From assembly GCF_014656395.1 (NCBI RefSeq), contig NZ_BNCI01000001.1, positions 1,585,893 through 1,649,892 of the forward strand: a stretch of 64,000 nucleotides of DNA, in the 5' to 3' direction. Shown one piece after another: positions 18,022-27,060 of the stretch; position 1 is the first letter of the stretch; every line of letters starts with the position of its first letter. The translations under genes and the position numbers were made by a program. The notes beneath the pieces are model-generated. The model ran no database searches, had not been told where the DNA came from, and saw nothing but the letters and a program-made list of their open reading frames with translations. This stretch comes from Kordiimonas sediminis. Lineage in GTDB: Bacteria; Pseudomonadota; Alphaproteobacteria; Sphingomonadales; Kordiimonadaceae.

Positions 18022-20818
18022 GGGTGCGAAGATAGGTTTCCTGCCATTCTGAACGGTGATTGGACGGTGTTACCTGTACGGCGGTGACTTTATATTCCGG
18101 GCACTGTGTCGCCCAGTCACTTAGTTCTGTGGTGATGACATTTGTCCCGGATTCCGGATGGTGGAAAGTAGTATAAACAACGCCAGGGTTCACGCGGTCT
18201 GTCACATCGGCCTGCAAGACAGTTTCGCCCTTGCGGGAGGCAACTGATACCCAGTCACCCGACCGGATACCGCGCAGTTCCGCATCTGAGGGATGAATTT
18301 CCAGTAGATCCTGTTCCATCCATTTAATGTTCTCGGTCCGGCGGGTTTGCGCCCCGACATTATACTGGCTAAGGATTCTGCCGGTGGTCAGAATAAGCGG
18401 GAATTTACGGTTGGTTCGCTCCTCCGTCGGGACATATTCTGTTAGTTTGAACAGTCCTTTGCCGCGGACAAATTCACCAATATGCATGACGGGTGTGCCA
18501 AACGGTGCATCGTCATTGACCGGCCACTGCATGCTGCCTTCTTTGTCAAGACGGTCAAAGGACACCCCGGCAAAGGTAGGTGTCAGACGCGCAATTTCAT
18601 CCATGATTTCACTGGCGGCCGTATAGTGCATAGGATACCCCATACGGTCTGAAAGCTCTGCTGTGACCCGCCATTCGGCTTTGCCAGTCTTGGGTTTCAT
18701 GACCGGACGAACCCGGTTGATACGTCGCTCGGCATTAATGAAGGTGCCGTCCTTTTCCAGAAAACTGGTACCGGGCAGGAAAATATGGGCAAAGCGAGCG
18801 GTTTCATTCAGGAACAAGTCCTGCACAATGACGCAGTCCATGTTTCTAAGCGCCGCTTCCACATGGTGGGTGTTTGGATCGCTTTGGGCTATGTCCTCGC
18901 CTTGAATATAGATGCCTTTGAAGGTGCCCAATACAGCATTATCCAGCATGTTGGGAATGCGCTGGCCGGGAACGCCGTCCATAGGGGTGCCCCAGTCCTG
19001 TTCAAAGGTTGCGCGAACCTCATCATTGCTTACAGGGCGATATCCGGGCAATTCATGGGGGAAGGATCCCATGTCGCAGGACCCCTGCACATTATTCTGA
19101 CCGCGCATCGGGTTAACGCCGACCCCGGGGCGACCGATATTACCGGTAAGCATTGCCAGATTGGCCATGCCCATGACCATGGTAGACCCTTGTGAATGTT
19201 CTGTAACACCCAAACCATAATAGATGGCCGCATTCGGGGCCGATGCATACAGTCTTGCAGCGGAACGAATCATTTCCGAATCAAGTCCCGATTCTTCCGC
19301 TACTGATTCAGGGCTGTTTTCCTTGCGCTTGATAAAGGCGGTCCATTCTTGAAAAGCAGCAAGATCACAGCGTTCATTAATAAAGGCTTCGTCGGCCAGT
19401 CCTTCTTCGACAATTGTATGGGCGATTGCGTTGATCACGGGCACATTTGTGCCGGGTTTCAGGGGAAGGTGATATTCAGCTTCCACATGCGGGGTACGAA
19501 CCAGATCAATTTGCCGCGGGTCGATAACAATCAGTTTCGCGCCCTGCCGCAACCGCTGTTTCATTTTGGAGCCAAATACCGGATGGGCATCGGTAGGGTT
19601 TGACCCAATCAAGAGAATGAGATCGCACTCCTCAATACTGTCAAAATCCTGGGTGCCTGCCGATGTGCCGTATGTCTGGGCCAATCCGTATCCAGTTGGT
19701 GAATGGCAGACACGGGCGCAGGTATCTACATTGTTGTTGCCAAATGTTGCGCGCACCAGTTTTTGAACCAGCCAGACTTCCTCGTTGGTGCAGCGTGAGG
19801 ACGTAATGCCGCCGATTGACGTGCGGCCATATTTTTTCTGCGTGGCTTGCAGGCGTGCTGCCGCGGTGTCCAAGGCTTCATCCCAGCTAACTTTGCGCCA
19901 TGGGTCATCAATGCTGTCGCGCACCATGGGGGACAGAATTCGGTCGTCATGGGTTGCGTAGCCCCACGCAAACCGCCCTTTCACACAGGCATGGCCGTGG
20001 TTGGCCTTGCCGTCTTTGTCAGGCACCATACGGATTACCTGATCGCCCTTGATTTCGGCTTTCAGACTACATCCAACGCCGCAATAAGCGCAGGTTGTCT
20101 TAACTGTGCGTTCTGGCATACCTTCGTCAATGACGGTCTTTTCCATCAGTGTTGCGGTAGGGCAGGCATCAACACAGGCCCCGCAGGACACGCACTCAGA
20201 CGTAAAGAAATCTTCTGTTCCTGTTTTTACCCGGCTTTCAAAGCCGCGCCCCTCGATCGTCAGGGCAAGGGTCCCCTGCACTTCGTCGCAGGCGCGGACA
20301 CATCTGGAACAAACAATACATTTTGACGGGTCATACTGAAAATAGGGGTTGCTGGTGTCTGGCGTATCAGCCAGATGGTTGGCGCCTTCATAGCCGTAGC
20401 GAACTTCACGTAGACCTGTGACACCTGCCATATCCTGCAGTTCACAGTCTCCGTTGGCAGCGCAGGTCAGGCAGTCCAGCGGATGGTCCGAGATATATAA
20501 TTCCATAACGCCACGCCGCAGTTTTGCCAGGCGGTCGGTCTGTGTATGGATTGTCATGCCTTCTTCAGCAGGGGTTGTGCAGGACGACGGCGTGCCGCGC
20601 CGCCCATCAATTTCAACAAGGCACAGACGGCAACTTCCAAAGGACTTTATACAGTCAGTGGCGCACAGGCTAGGTACTGTGAGACCGGCCTTCCGTGCTG
20701 CGCGCATGACACTGGTTCCTTCCGGTACCGTAATGGTGTGCCCATCAATAGTTAGCGTGACCGTGTCAGGTGACCCGACTGCGGGCGTTCCAAAATCTAT
20801 GGATTTTTCCAGTGTCAT
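17981..20818 (-). CDS. fdsA: NAD-dependent formate dehydrogenase, molybdenum catalytic subunit
   Basis: Oxidises formate to CO2 at a bis-MGD molybdenum centre. 945 aa. An N-terminal [2Fe-2S] domain (Cys52, 56, 63, 66, 80) is followed by a NuoG-like His-Cys cluster (H112, C116, C119, C125) and two [4Fe-4S] ferredoxin motifs (Cys167-177 and Cys209-219). A further CxxCxxxC cluster (243-250) opens the molybdopterin oxidoreductase domain. Mo is coordinated by Cys371 next to His372 in CARVCHSPT, so this is the Cys rather than the selenocysteine form. It overlaps fdsB by 4 bases (ATGA) and is cytoplasmic with no Tat signal, consistent with the soluble FdsABG type. Confidence 0.97.
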   Translation of the reverse strand: MTLEKSIDFGTPAVGSPDTVTLTIDGHTITVPEGTSVMRAARKAGLTVPSLCATDCIKSFGSCRLCLVEIDGRRGTPSSCTTPAEEGMTIHTQTDRLAKLRRGVMELYISDHPLDCLTCAANGDCELQDMAGVTGLREVRYGYEGANHLADTPDTSNPYFQYDPSKCIVCSRCVRACDEVQGTLALTIEGRGFESRVKTGTEDFFTSECVSCGACVDACPTATLMEKTVIDEGMPERTVKTTCAYCGVGCSLKAEIKGDQVIRMVPDKDGKANHGHACVKGRFAWGYATHDDRILSPMVRDSIDDPWRKVSWDEALDTAAARLQATQKKYGRTSIGGITSSRCTNEEVWLVQKLVRATFGNNNVDTCARVCHSPTGYGLAQTYGTSAGTQDFDSIEECDLILLIGSNPTDAHPVFGSKMKQRLRQGAKLIVIDPRQIDLVRTPHVEAEYHLPLKPGTNVPVINAIAHTIVEEGLADEAFINERCDLAAFQEWTAFIKRKENSPESVAEESGLDSEMIRSAARLYASAPNAAIYYGLGVTEHSQGSTMVMGMANLAMLTGNIGRPGVGVNPMRGQNNVQGSCDMGSFPHELPGYRPVSNDEVRATFEQDWGTPMDGVPGQRIPNMLDNAVLGTFKGIYIQGEDIAQSDPNTHHVEAALRNMDCVIVQDLFLNETARFAHIFLPGTSFLEKDGTFINAERRINRVRPVMKPKTGKAEWRVTAELSDRMGYPMHYTAASEIMDEIARLTPTFAGVSFDRLDKEGSMQWPVNDDAPFGTPVMHIGEFVRGKGLFKLTEYVPTEERTNRKFPLILTTGRILSQYNVGAQTRRTENIKWMEQDLLEIHPSDAELRGIRSGDWVSVASRKGETVLQADVTDRVNPGVVYTTFHHPESGTNVITTELSDWATQCPEYKVTAVQVTPSNHRSEWQETYLRTRDEMRRIEVEAGE

Positions 20819-22371
20819 GTCATGCTCCCTTCTGGGAATTCCTGTTTGGAAGATGGGTTGGCAGTCTGGCCGGGCTTTCTGAAATCATCCGGGAAGTGCT
20901 GCAAGGCACTTTTGACGGGAATGGGTGTCATACCACCCATGGCACACAAGGAACCATCTTCCATGACCTCAAGGAGATCAGTCACCAATTCTATCACAGA
21001 TTCAATTTTTTCTCCATTTTGAACCTGTTCCATTAATTCTTTACCGCGAACCGAGCCAATTCGGCACGGAGTGCATTTGCCGCAGGATTCGATCGCGCAG
21101 AATTCAAAGGCATATTTTGCCAAGGATACCATGTCTGCTGTGTCGTCAAATACGACAATGCCGCCGTGGCCAATGCCTGCGCCGATCTCCGCCATTGCTT
21201 CGTAGGTTAGTGGCAGATCAAAGTATCTTTCATCAAGATAGGCCCCAAGGGGGCCGCCGATCTGAACTGCCTTGACCGGACGGCCGGACAGGGTGCCGCC
21301 GCCATATCCTTCGATTAAGGTCCGCAAGGTGCTACCAAATGGTACTTCTATAAGCCCGCCATGTTTAATGTTGCCTGACAGCTGAAATGGCATGGTTCCG
21401 GTTGATTTTCCTTCGCCTTTTTGGGCATATGTTTCGCCGCCCTCGGTAATAATCTCGGGTACTGCGCAAAGTGTCAGGACATTATGGACAAGTGTTGGAT
21501 GGCCGTACAGGCCTTCAATCGCAGGGATTGGTGGCTTGGCCCGAACCTGGCCGCGCTTGCCTTCGAGGCTTTCAAGAAGGGATGTTTCTTCGCCGCAGAT
21601 AAACGCACCCGCCCCCATGAAAACACGCAGCTTAAAGCGGTCGTCAAGAATACCCGCTTTCTCGGCAATCTCAATGGCACAGGTTAGAATGTCGCGGGCG
21701 ATAGGGTATTCCGAACGGAGGTAAATATAGCCTTCCCGTGCACCGGTCGCGAGCCCTGCAATCATCATCCCTTCGATCAGGGTGAAGGGACACCCTTCCA
21801 ATATCATTCTGTCTGCAAAAGTTCCGCTATCGCCTTCATCAGCGTTACAGACAATAAATTTTCTGGTGCTGTGGGTGGTTGCTACTGTATTCCATTTGAT
21901 GCCAGCCGGGAATGCAGCACCGCCGCGCCCCCGCAGACCAGACAAACGAACCTGTTCTACAATATCAGATGCATCCATACTTTGCGCGATATGAAGCGCC
22001 TTGAACCCGCCATGTGCCTGATAATCTGCAAGCGATAATGGATCGGTTGTGCCGCACTGGGCAAACATGGACCGGCTTTGCTGTTTCAGCCAGGGGAAAT
22101 GATCCACCACACCGATTGAGAGCGGATGGTCACCGCCTTTCAGAAAGTCAGCGGTGATCAGGCTCTCGATATCTGCAATGTCTACCGGGCCATAGCCGAT
22201 GCGGCCGTGGTCTGTCTCGACTTCAATCAGCGGTTCCAGCCATGCCATGCCGCGACTGCCAGTGCGGATAATTTCAATGTCCAGCCCGGCTTGGTTCAGA
22301 TTTGCAGCTACATCATCTGCGCCGCATGCAACGGCAGATGTGTCCAGCGGAATATACAGACGTGTTGTCAT
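20815..22371 (-). CDS. fdsB: NAD-dependent formate dehydrogenase, flavin subunit
   Basis: NuoF-like subunit (518 aa) that passes electrons from the Fe-S chain to NAD+ through FMN. The N-terminal about 110 residues look like a thioredoxin-like domain without a full cluster motif. The FMN/NADH region shows GLRGRGGAAFPAG and CNADEGDSGTFADR, and the [4Fe-4S] site is ESCGKCTPCR (about 430-440). Four-base ATGA overlaps on both sides (with fdsG and fdsA) indicate tight translational coupling and fixed subunit stoichiometry. Confidence 0.96.
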   Translation of the reverse strand: MTTRLYIPLDTSAVACGADDVAANLNQAGLDIEIIRTGSRGMAWLEPLIEVETDHGRIGYGPVDIADIESLITADFLKGGDHPLSIGVVDHFPWLKQQSRSMFAQCGTTDPLSLADYQAHGGFKALHIAQSMDASDIVEQVRLSGLRGRGGAAFPAGIKWNTVATTHSTRKFIVCNADEGDSGTFADRMILEGCPFTLIEGMMIAGLATGAREGYIYLRSEYPIARDILTCAIEIAEKAGILDDRFKLRVFMGAGAFICGEETSLLESLEGKRGQVRAKPPIPAIEGLYGHPTLVHNVLTLCAVPEIITEGGETYAQKGEGKSTGTMPFQLSGNIKHGGLIEVPFGSTLRTLIEGYGGGTLSGRPVKAVQIGGPLGAYLDERYFDLPLTYEAMAEIGAGIGHGGIVVFDDTADMVSLAKYAFEFCAIESCGKCTPCRIGSVRGKELMEQVQNGEKIESVIELVTDLLEVMEDGSLCAMGGMTPIPVKSALQHFPDDFRKPGQTANPSSKQEFPEGSMT

Positions 22372-22841
22372 GACGCTGGCTCCTGCAGGATAAGCTGTGC
22401 AATCTTCTCCGCTGTTAGCCGTGCAACCGGTTTACCGTCAATGTCTGCAGCGGGGCCAGACGCGCACAGCCCCAGACAGTATACAGCTTCTACCGCGGTG
22501 TCGGTTCCCTTTGCTATTTCTTGTGCCTGTGCGGCCAGTGCCTCGGAGCCGCGTGCCTGGCAGGCTTCGGCGCGGCACATACGAAACACCCTGCCGGTAG
22601 GTGGCTGGTCTTTAAAGTCATGGTAAAAACTTAGCACACCTTTTAATTCGGCCTGTGTAATGTTGAATAGATCAGCCAGAAGGATGGTCATACCAGTTGG
22701 AATGCATCCTTCTTTGTCCTGAATATAATGCAGCACAGGTAGTAGTGCTGTTTGGCGGTCTTCGTAAGTATTGACCAGGGTACGTATTTCAGAAATATCT
22801 ACCACTGTATGTCCCTTGTCCCACACGCTAGTGGCTATCAT
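22368..22841 (-). CDS. fdsG: NAD-dependent formate dehydrogenase, gamma subunit (NuoE-like)
   Basis: 157 aa from the ATG at 22841. The thioredoxin-like [2Fe-2S] fold shows CRAEAC and CLGLCASGPA, the NuoE/FdsG cluster motifs. An open frame continues upstream to 23027 but would run into the divergent mobA gene and adds nothing conserved, so the shorter form is chosen. The ribosome site is weak (GCAGGC), and an alternative start lies at 22922. It is the first gene of the leftward fdsG-B-A-fdhD operon. The 80-base space to mobA should carry both promoters. Confidence 0.93.
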   Translation of the reverse strand: MIATSVWDKGHTVVDISEIRTLVNTYEDRQTALLPVLHYIQDKEGCIPTGMTILLADLFNITQAELKGVLSFYHDFKDQPPTGRVFRMCRAEACQARGSEALAAQAQEIAKGTDTAVEAVYCLGLCASGPAADIDGKPVARLTAEKIAQLILQEPAS

Positions 22842-22920
22842 GCCTGCGTGTTTGTTTTTGCTTCCCTCTTGGTAGTTAACTATAGTGCTGACTGTGGGGT
22901 ACGCCAAGGAATATTCTATC

Positions 22921-23442
22921 ATGGAATCAGTAATAGGGGTTGTGTTAGCAGGTGGGCGGTCTATGCGTATGCGCACAGACAAGGCCAGTCTGCTGTGGCA
23001 GGGGCAAACTTTCCTGGATCGCGCCATTTCTTTGTTGCAGTCCGCAGGGGTACAGCCTGTTGTTGTGCTAGGCCGGCCTGATCACCCAAATGGTATCGCT
23101 GACCGGGTTTCTGATTGCGGACCAGGTGTGGCATTATTGGACTTTTTGGCGCAGCGGCCCGTAGGTACACGGGCTCTTGTGATACCCGTTGATATGCCTT
23201 TTCTGACTGCTGATTTACTGCGGCCCTTGCTGGAGACAGGGAAGGGGTGTCGGTATCAGGGGCATGTTATGCCAGCTGTCTTATTGCGGCAGAAAGATTT
23301 ACCCGTTACTGACAGAGTTTCAAGGGTGGTCAATAACCTGTCAGAGGTCAGCCTCTCTGTGCCAGAGGGGGACGCTGCACGCTTTGCCAGTTGCAACACA
23401 CCAGAAGACCTTCAGAAAGCGCGTCAATTATTTGAAAAGTAG
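22921..23442 (+). CDS. mobA: Molybdenum cofactor guanylyltransferase
   Basis: Adds GMP to Mo-molybdopterin to form the MGD cofactor needed by FdsA. 173 aa, slightly short. The nucleotidyltransferase signature LAGGRSMRMRTDKASL (9-24) is intact, and VIPVDMPFLTADLL supplies the metal-binding Asp. The start at 22921 is preferred over an upstream in-frame ATG at 22885 because AAGGA precedes it and the motif follows directly. It is divergent from the formate dehydrogenase operon. Confidence 0.93.
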   Translation: MESVIGVVLAGGRSMRMRTDKASLLWQGQTFLDRAISLLQSAGVQPVVVLGRPDHPNGIADRVSDCGPGVALLDFLAQRPVGTRALVIPVDMPFLTADLLRPLLETGKGCRYQGHVMPAVLLRQKDLPVTDRVSRVVNNLSEVSLSVPEGDAARFASCNTPEDLQKARQLFEK

Positions 23443-23468
23443 CCAAGCGGTAATTCGGTAGCAGTCAA

Positions 23469-24389
23469 TCAGGGCATTGTCCCTAGAATATTTATACTTG
23501 TTTGCAGCGGCGTAACCGTGACCGGGCCATATCCGACAAAATCGCCGTCAATTTGTATGGGCGTGGTTTCGTCGCCTGCTGTGAAACTTTCCTTTTCTAC
23601 AAAACAGGTCGTTTTATTCCCCGTCTTGTGGAAACTGATCGAAACCATATCCCATAGACGCGCAAGGCTTCCATATCCTTCAAAGCTGTGGACATGAAGG
23701 CCGGGGGCAGCACATGCGGATGTCGTACTTATCTTAAAAGGCCCGGCATAGGACCTTATGTTGGCGGCCAATAGCCAATATGCCTGTGGCAGCTGTAATG
23801 TGGTGGGAATGACGGGATGGTGCTTTTCCTGTAAAAGGGCCGATGCCGTGGCGGGTACAAACGCCGCACGGCCAAAGCGTTTCTTATGGGCAGGGTTTAC
23901 CCGTGCCAGAATTTCTGCGTCAAACCCGATGCCGGCCCAGCACATAGCCAGCCTTGTTTGGTTTTGTAGGGTGACCTGAAAGGGAAATAGTTGCAACGGC
24001 GTCATAGATAATAGATGCCGGGCCACGGACTGCGGATTTGAAAGGCCGCCAGTGCCGTATCCGATCTCCCTAGCCAGCACATTCGCATTACCAGCGGGGA
24101 TGATCCCCATGGTGGAGATTGTCTCAAAAACCCCTTCTGCGACTTCGCGAATAGTGCCGTCGCCACCGGCCGCAATAATGATGCGGTCAGGGTTTTGGGT
24201 AGCAATTTCACGGGCAATATCGGTTGCGTGGCCGGGCCGTTCGGTTAATTCGGTATGTACGTTGGCACCCGATGATCTGAGATGGTCAGCAACCTGCAAG
24301 GTGAACTTGTCTTTTGACCATCCGGCAACCGGATTTCTGATAAGTGTAAAGGCCCGGTCCTGTTTTGAATGTGCTGTGTCGGAAGTCAT
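23469..24389 (-). CDS. Diacylglycerol/sphingosine kinase-family lipid kinase
   Basis: 306 aa. A DAGK catalytic domain covers the N-terminal half: LIRNPVAGWSK, the nucleotide loop GGDGTIREVAEGV, and IIPAGNANVLAREIG. The C-terminal half is a beta-sandwich (WAGIGFDAEILARVNP, DGDFVGYGPVTVTPL) as in YegS/DgkB proteins. The lipid substrate cannot be inferred. ATG at 24389 follows AAGGTGG; a GTG at 24395 is possible. It is the last gene of the ubiX-moeA-moaB run, and convergent with mobA with only 26 bases between. Confidence 0.9.
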   Translation of the reverse strand: MTSDTAHSKQDRAFTLIRNPVAGWSKDKFTLQVADHLRSSGANVHTELTERPGHATDIAREIATQNPDRIIIAAGGDGTIREVAEGVFETISTMGIIPAGNANVLAREIGYGTGGLSNPQSVARHLLSMTPLQLFPFQVTLQNQTRLAMCWAGIGFDAEILARVNPAHKKRFGRAAFVPATASALLQEKHHPVIPTTLQLPQAYWLLAANIRSYAGPFKISTTSACAAPGLHVHSFEGYGSLARLWDMVSISFHKTGNKTTCFVEKESFTAGDETTPIQIDGDFVGYGPVTVTPLQTSINILGTMP

Positions 24390-24427
24390 AACCACCTTGC
24401 GCCTATATATGCCGAATATTGGTTCTG

Positions 24428-24961
24428 CTAGGTTTCAGTAAAGCGGGGCATAAGTTCCACGAAATTACATGGGCCAAAGCGGCTATCCAGTTGATACTGC
24501 AAAATATCGTTCCATGCGTCTTTGCAGGCGCCGGTTGAGCCGGGCAGGGCAAAGATCAGTGTATTGCCCGTTCTGCCAGCCAGGGCGCGGGACTGAATGG
24601 TCGAAGACCCAATTTTGGCATAACTCAGCATTCTGAAAAGTTCACCAAAGCCCGGTATCTCCAATTCGATAACGTCACGAACGGCTTCTGGCGTCACGTC
24701 ACGCCCGGTAATGCCGGTGCCGCCCGTGGTTAAGATGACATCGACGTTTTCCTGCTTGATCCATGTGCGTAACTGGGCTGCAATTTCATTTCTGTCGTCA
24801 GGAATGATTTGGCGGTTGGCCAGTATGTGCCCTGCATTTGTGATAAAATCTGCGAGCGTCTGCCCGCTTTTATCTGTCTCAAAGGTGCGCGTGTCCGACA
24901 CCGTTAAAACCGCAATGCGGACGGGGATGAAATCGCGATCTTCTCTGATTTTGCCTGCCAT
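24428..24961 (-). CDS. moaB: Molybdenum cofactor biosynthesis protein B
   Basis: 177 aa MogA/MoaB-like protein acting in the adenylylation of molybdopterin. Signature blocks are VLTVSDTR, TTGGTGITGRDVTPEAV (pterin-binding TGGTG) and FALPGSTGACKDAWNDIL. The gene starts 3 bases after moeA ends, with GGAGATATAACCA before the ATG, so the two are co-translated. It serves the same cofactor pathway as mobA and the formate dehydrogenase nearby. Confidence 0.95.
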   Translation of the reverse strand: MAGKIREDRDFIPVRIAVLTVSDTRTFETDKSGQTLADFITNAGHILANRQIIPDDRNEIAAQLRTWIKQENVDVILTTGGTGITGRDVTPEAVRDVIELEIPGFGELFRMLSYAKIGSSTIQSRALAGRTGNTLIFALPGSTGACKDAWNDILQYQLDSRFGPCNFVELMPRFTET

Positions 24962-24964
24962 TGG

Positions 24965-26194
24965 TTATATCTCCAGCGGGGTAAAAGGGATGCAGTCAAC
25001 CAGGCTGCCTTTTTCTATGTTCTCTGTGCCTTCCGGATAGACAATCCATGTATTCATATCGACCATCGGAGCGACGCGGAAACTTTCCTGGCCGGATAGA
25101 ACGGTGGCAACCAGGCGACCATCCTCTGATATTCCGATGTTGCCTTTCAGAAAGCTGGTCAGACGGGGTGTTGTCTTAACAGTAGTCTTCAGAGTTGCTT
25201 TGATCATGGGTTCAGGCTGCTGTCCCGAAAGGGCGCGCAGGAACGGGGCCACAAATACTCTAAGTCCCATGGCTGTTGATACCGGATTGCCGGGCAGGCC
25301 AAAAAAGTGTCTGCCGTCCGGGAGTTTTGCAAACAGGATTGGTTTGCCCGGTTTGACCTTGGCGCGGTGTAGAAGAATGGTCGCCCCCATTGCTTCAAGC
25401 TCAGCGCGGACAAAGTCAAACTTGCCAACGCTAACGGCGCCGGTGGATATGATCACATCGGCATCACCGCGCAGTGCATCCCGCATCGCTTCACGAAAGC
25501 TGTCACCATCATCCCCAACAGTGCGACGCCACATCATATCTGCGCCAAGTGCGGGCAGGATGCTTTCGCCGTATGGACCGGAACTGTTATAGATCTGGCT
25601 TGGACTCAGTGGGGCTGATAGGTCATCAACCAGCTCCCGTCCGGTTGAAAGCCATACTGCTTTGGGGCGAGGGATAACAGGAAATCTTCCTTTCCCAAGG
25701 GCACATAGGGTCGGCACTAGGGCGGCAGAGATACACTGCCCTTTTCTGGCAACGATCTGTCCGGGCTTCATGTCCTCCCCGGCGGCACGAACATTACGCT
25801 CGCTCTCATATGGGGCATCAAGGATAAGCGTGTCGTTATCCCTCTTGGTCATTTCTACCGGGATAACACTGTCAGCACCGGGTGGTACGGGCGCGCCTGT
25901 CATTATTTCCGCGGCTGTTCCCGGCGCAAGCTGTTTGGGCAGGAGGTCAGTACCCGCAGGGATCGACTGGCTTATTGGTAGCTTGATAGGGCTGGGTGCA
26001 CTGTCGCGTGCTGTATCCGCGGCCAAAAGCGCATAGCCGTCCATTGCAGAATTGGCGAAAGGCGGTACCTGCACAGAGGAGATAATATCTTCAGCTAGCA
26101 CCATGCTGATCGCATCGGTCAGGGCGATTTCTGTGTGGGGGAGAGGGGATGCCTCCGCCATTATAATATTTAATGCATCTGTGTAAGAAATCAT
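24965..26194 (-). CDS. moeA: Molybdopterin molybdenumtransferase
   Basis: Inserts molybdate into adenylylated molybdopterin. 409 aa. Domains in order: N-terminal linker and beta-rich domain with PPFANSAMDGYAL (about 42-54) and AGTAAEIMTGAPVPPGADSV, then the MoaB-like domain with STGRELVDD, STGAVSVGKFDFV and FGLPGNPVSTAMGLRVFV, and a C-terminal beta domain. It overlaps ubiX by 4 bases and precedes moaB by 3 bases. Confidence 0.96.
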   Translation of the reverse strand: MISYTDALNIIMAEASPLPHTEIALTDAISMVLAEDIISSVQVPPFANSAMDGYALLAADTARDSAPSPIKLPISQSIPAGTDLLPKQLAPGTAAEIMTGAPVPPGADSVIPVEMTKRDNDTLILDAPYESERNVRAAGEDMKPGQIVARKGQCISAALVPTLCALGKGRFPVIPRPKAVWLSTGRELVDDLSAPLSPSQIYNSSGPYGESILPALGADMMWRRTVGDDGDSFREAMRDALRGDADVIISTGAVSVGKFDFVRAELEAMGATILLHRAKVKPGKPILFAKLPDGRHFFGLPGNPVSTAMGLRVFVAPFLRALSGQQPEPMIKATLKTTVKTTPRLTSFLKGNIGISEDGRLVATVLSGQESFRVAPMVDMNTWIVYPEGTENIEKGSLVDCIPFTPLEI

Positions 26195-26766
26195 GATGAT
26201 GATGCTTGCGTGCCTTGCCAGCGTTGAACCAGGTCCGTGTCGATATCCAGCAAGTCCAGAATGCGACCAACACTATGATTGATTATGTCGTCGACTGATT
26301 GCGGACGGGTGTACATGCCGGGCATTGGGGGGGCAATAATGGCGCCAATGGAACTGGCCCGCGCCATTAATTCAAGGTGCCCGGAATGCAGGGGCGTTTC
26401 CCGCGGCATCAGTATCAGTTTACGGCGTTCTTTCAGGCACACATCTGCTGCCCTGGCGATGAGATCATCTGCATAGGAATTTGCAATGGCGGAAAGGTTT
26501 TTCATGGCACAAGCGGCGACAATCATGCCGTCTGTTTTAAAGGAGCCACTGGCGATGGCTGCACCAATATCACTGTTTTTATATGTCGTGGTCGCCAGTT
26601 CTTCGACGCTTTTGATCGTGTGATCCGTTTCAATGCCGATATTCATGCGTGCAGTTTTAGACAGGACAAGGTGTGTTTCTACGCCGGGCACAGCTTTAAG
26701 TGCCTCCAATAGACGTATGCCGTAAATACAGCCACTTGCACCACCTATGGCGACGATCAGTTTCAT
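26191..26766 (-). CDS. ubiX: Flavin prenyltransferase UbiX
   Basis: Prenylates FMN with dimethylallyl phosphate to make the cofactor of UbiD-type decarboxylases, as in ubiquinone synthesis. 191 aa from the ATG at 26766, chosen for AAGGA seven bases upstream and because the product then begins MKLIVAIGGASGCIYG, the family start. Other motifs are LVLSKTARMNI, IASGSFKTDGMIVAACAMKNLSAIANSYADDLI (phosphate site) and MPRETPLHSGHLELM. Heading an operon with moeA and moaB is unusual, and no ubiD lies in this window. Confidence 0.95.
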   Translation of the reverse strand: MKLIVAIGGASGCIYGIRLLEALKAVPGVETHLVLSKTARMNIGIETDHTIKSVEELATTTYKNSDIGAAIASGSFKTDGMIVAACAMKNLSAIANSYADDLIARAADVCLKERRKLILMPRETPLHSGHLELMARASSIGAIIAPPMPGMYTRPQSVDDIINHSVGRILDLLDIDTDLVQRWQGTQASSS

Positions 26767-26952
26767 TGCGGTTCCTTCTTGCGGGTTCTTTTTATTTATA
26801 CAGGAACCATGCCAAGGGGCTAGAGAAATATCAATCTCTCCCTCTTCTCTCACAAAGAGTTTAGCTAGTTCATCTCGGGCATATTGAAGGCGTTTATATT
26901 GCCTAAACCTTGAGTCGTAAAAGATGTTGTGGCGTGGATTGGTTTGGACATG

Positions 26953-26977
26953 AAAAGGCCCCTGGCGAACCAGGGGC
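26953..26977 (-). terminator. Strong intrinsic terminator upstream of ubiX
   Basis: On the minus strand GCCCCTGG-TTCG-CCAGGGGC then CTTTTC: an 8-bp GC stem with a TTCG loop and a T-run. It ends a transcript that starts further upstream, about 190 bases before ubiX. So it is either an attenuator in the ubiX leader or the end of a small RNA. Confidence 0.75.
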
Positions 26978-27060
26978 AGTCTCGAGCAAGGCGGAATTAG
27001 TTCCAAAATCCAGGACTAAAGCACCGCATCCGGGTAGTATCCCGGATGCGGTCACCATGT
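26953..27060 (-). ncRNA. Candidate small RNA or structured leader upstream of ubiX
   Basis: Read on the minus strand there are three successive stems. The first is a perfect 12-bp hairpin at 27023-27052 (ACCGCATCCGGG/CCCGGATGCGGT). The second is a weaker stem near 26998-27020 (TTAGTCC/GGAACTAA with a bulge). The third is the terminator hairpin at 26958-26977 with its T-tract. An A+T-rich region that could hold a promoter precedes them. The folds are seen directly; transcription as an RNA is inference. It matches no riboswitch class I can name. Confidence 0.4.

Noticed and set aside
22842-23027. N-terminal extension of fdsG
   Set aside because: It would run into mobA on the other strand and adds basic, non-conserved residues before the recognisable NuoE-like domain.
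26767-27006. N-terminal extension of ubiX
   Set aside because: The extension passes through a terminator hairpin and has no similarity to UbiX; AAGGA supports the ATG at 26766.
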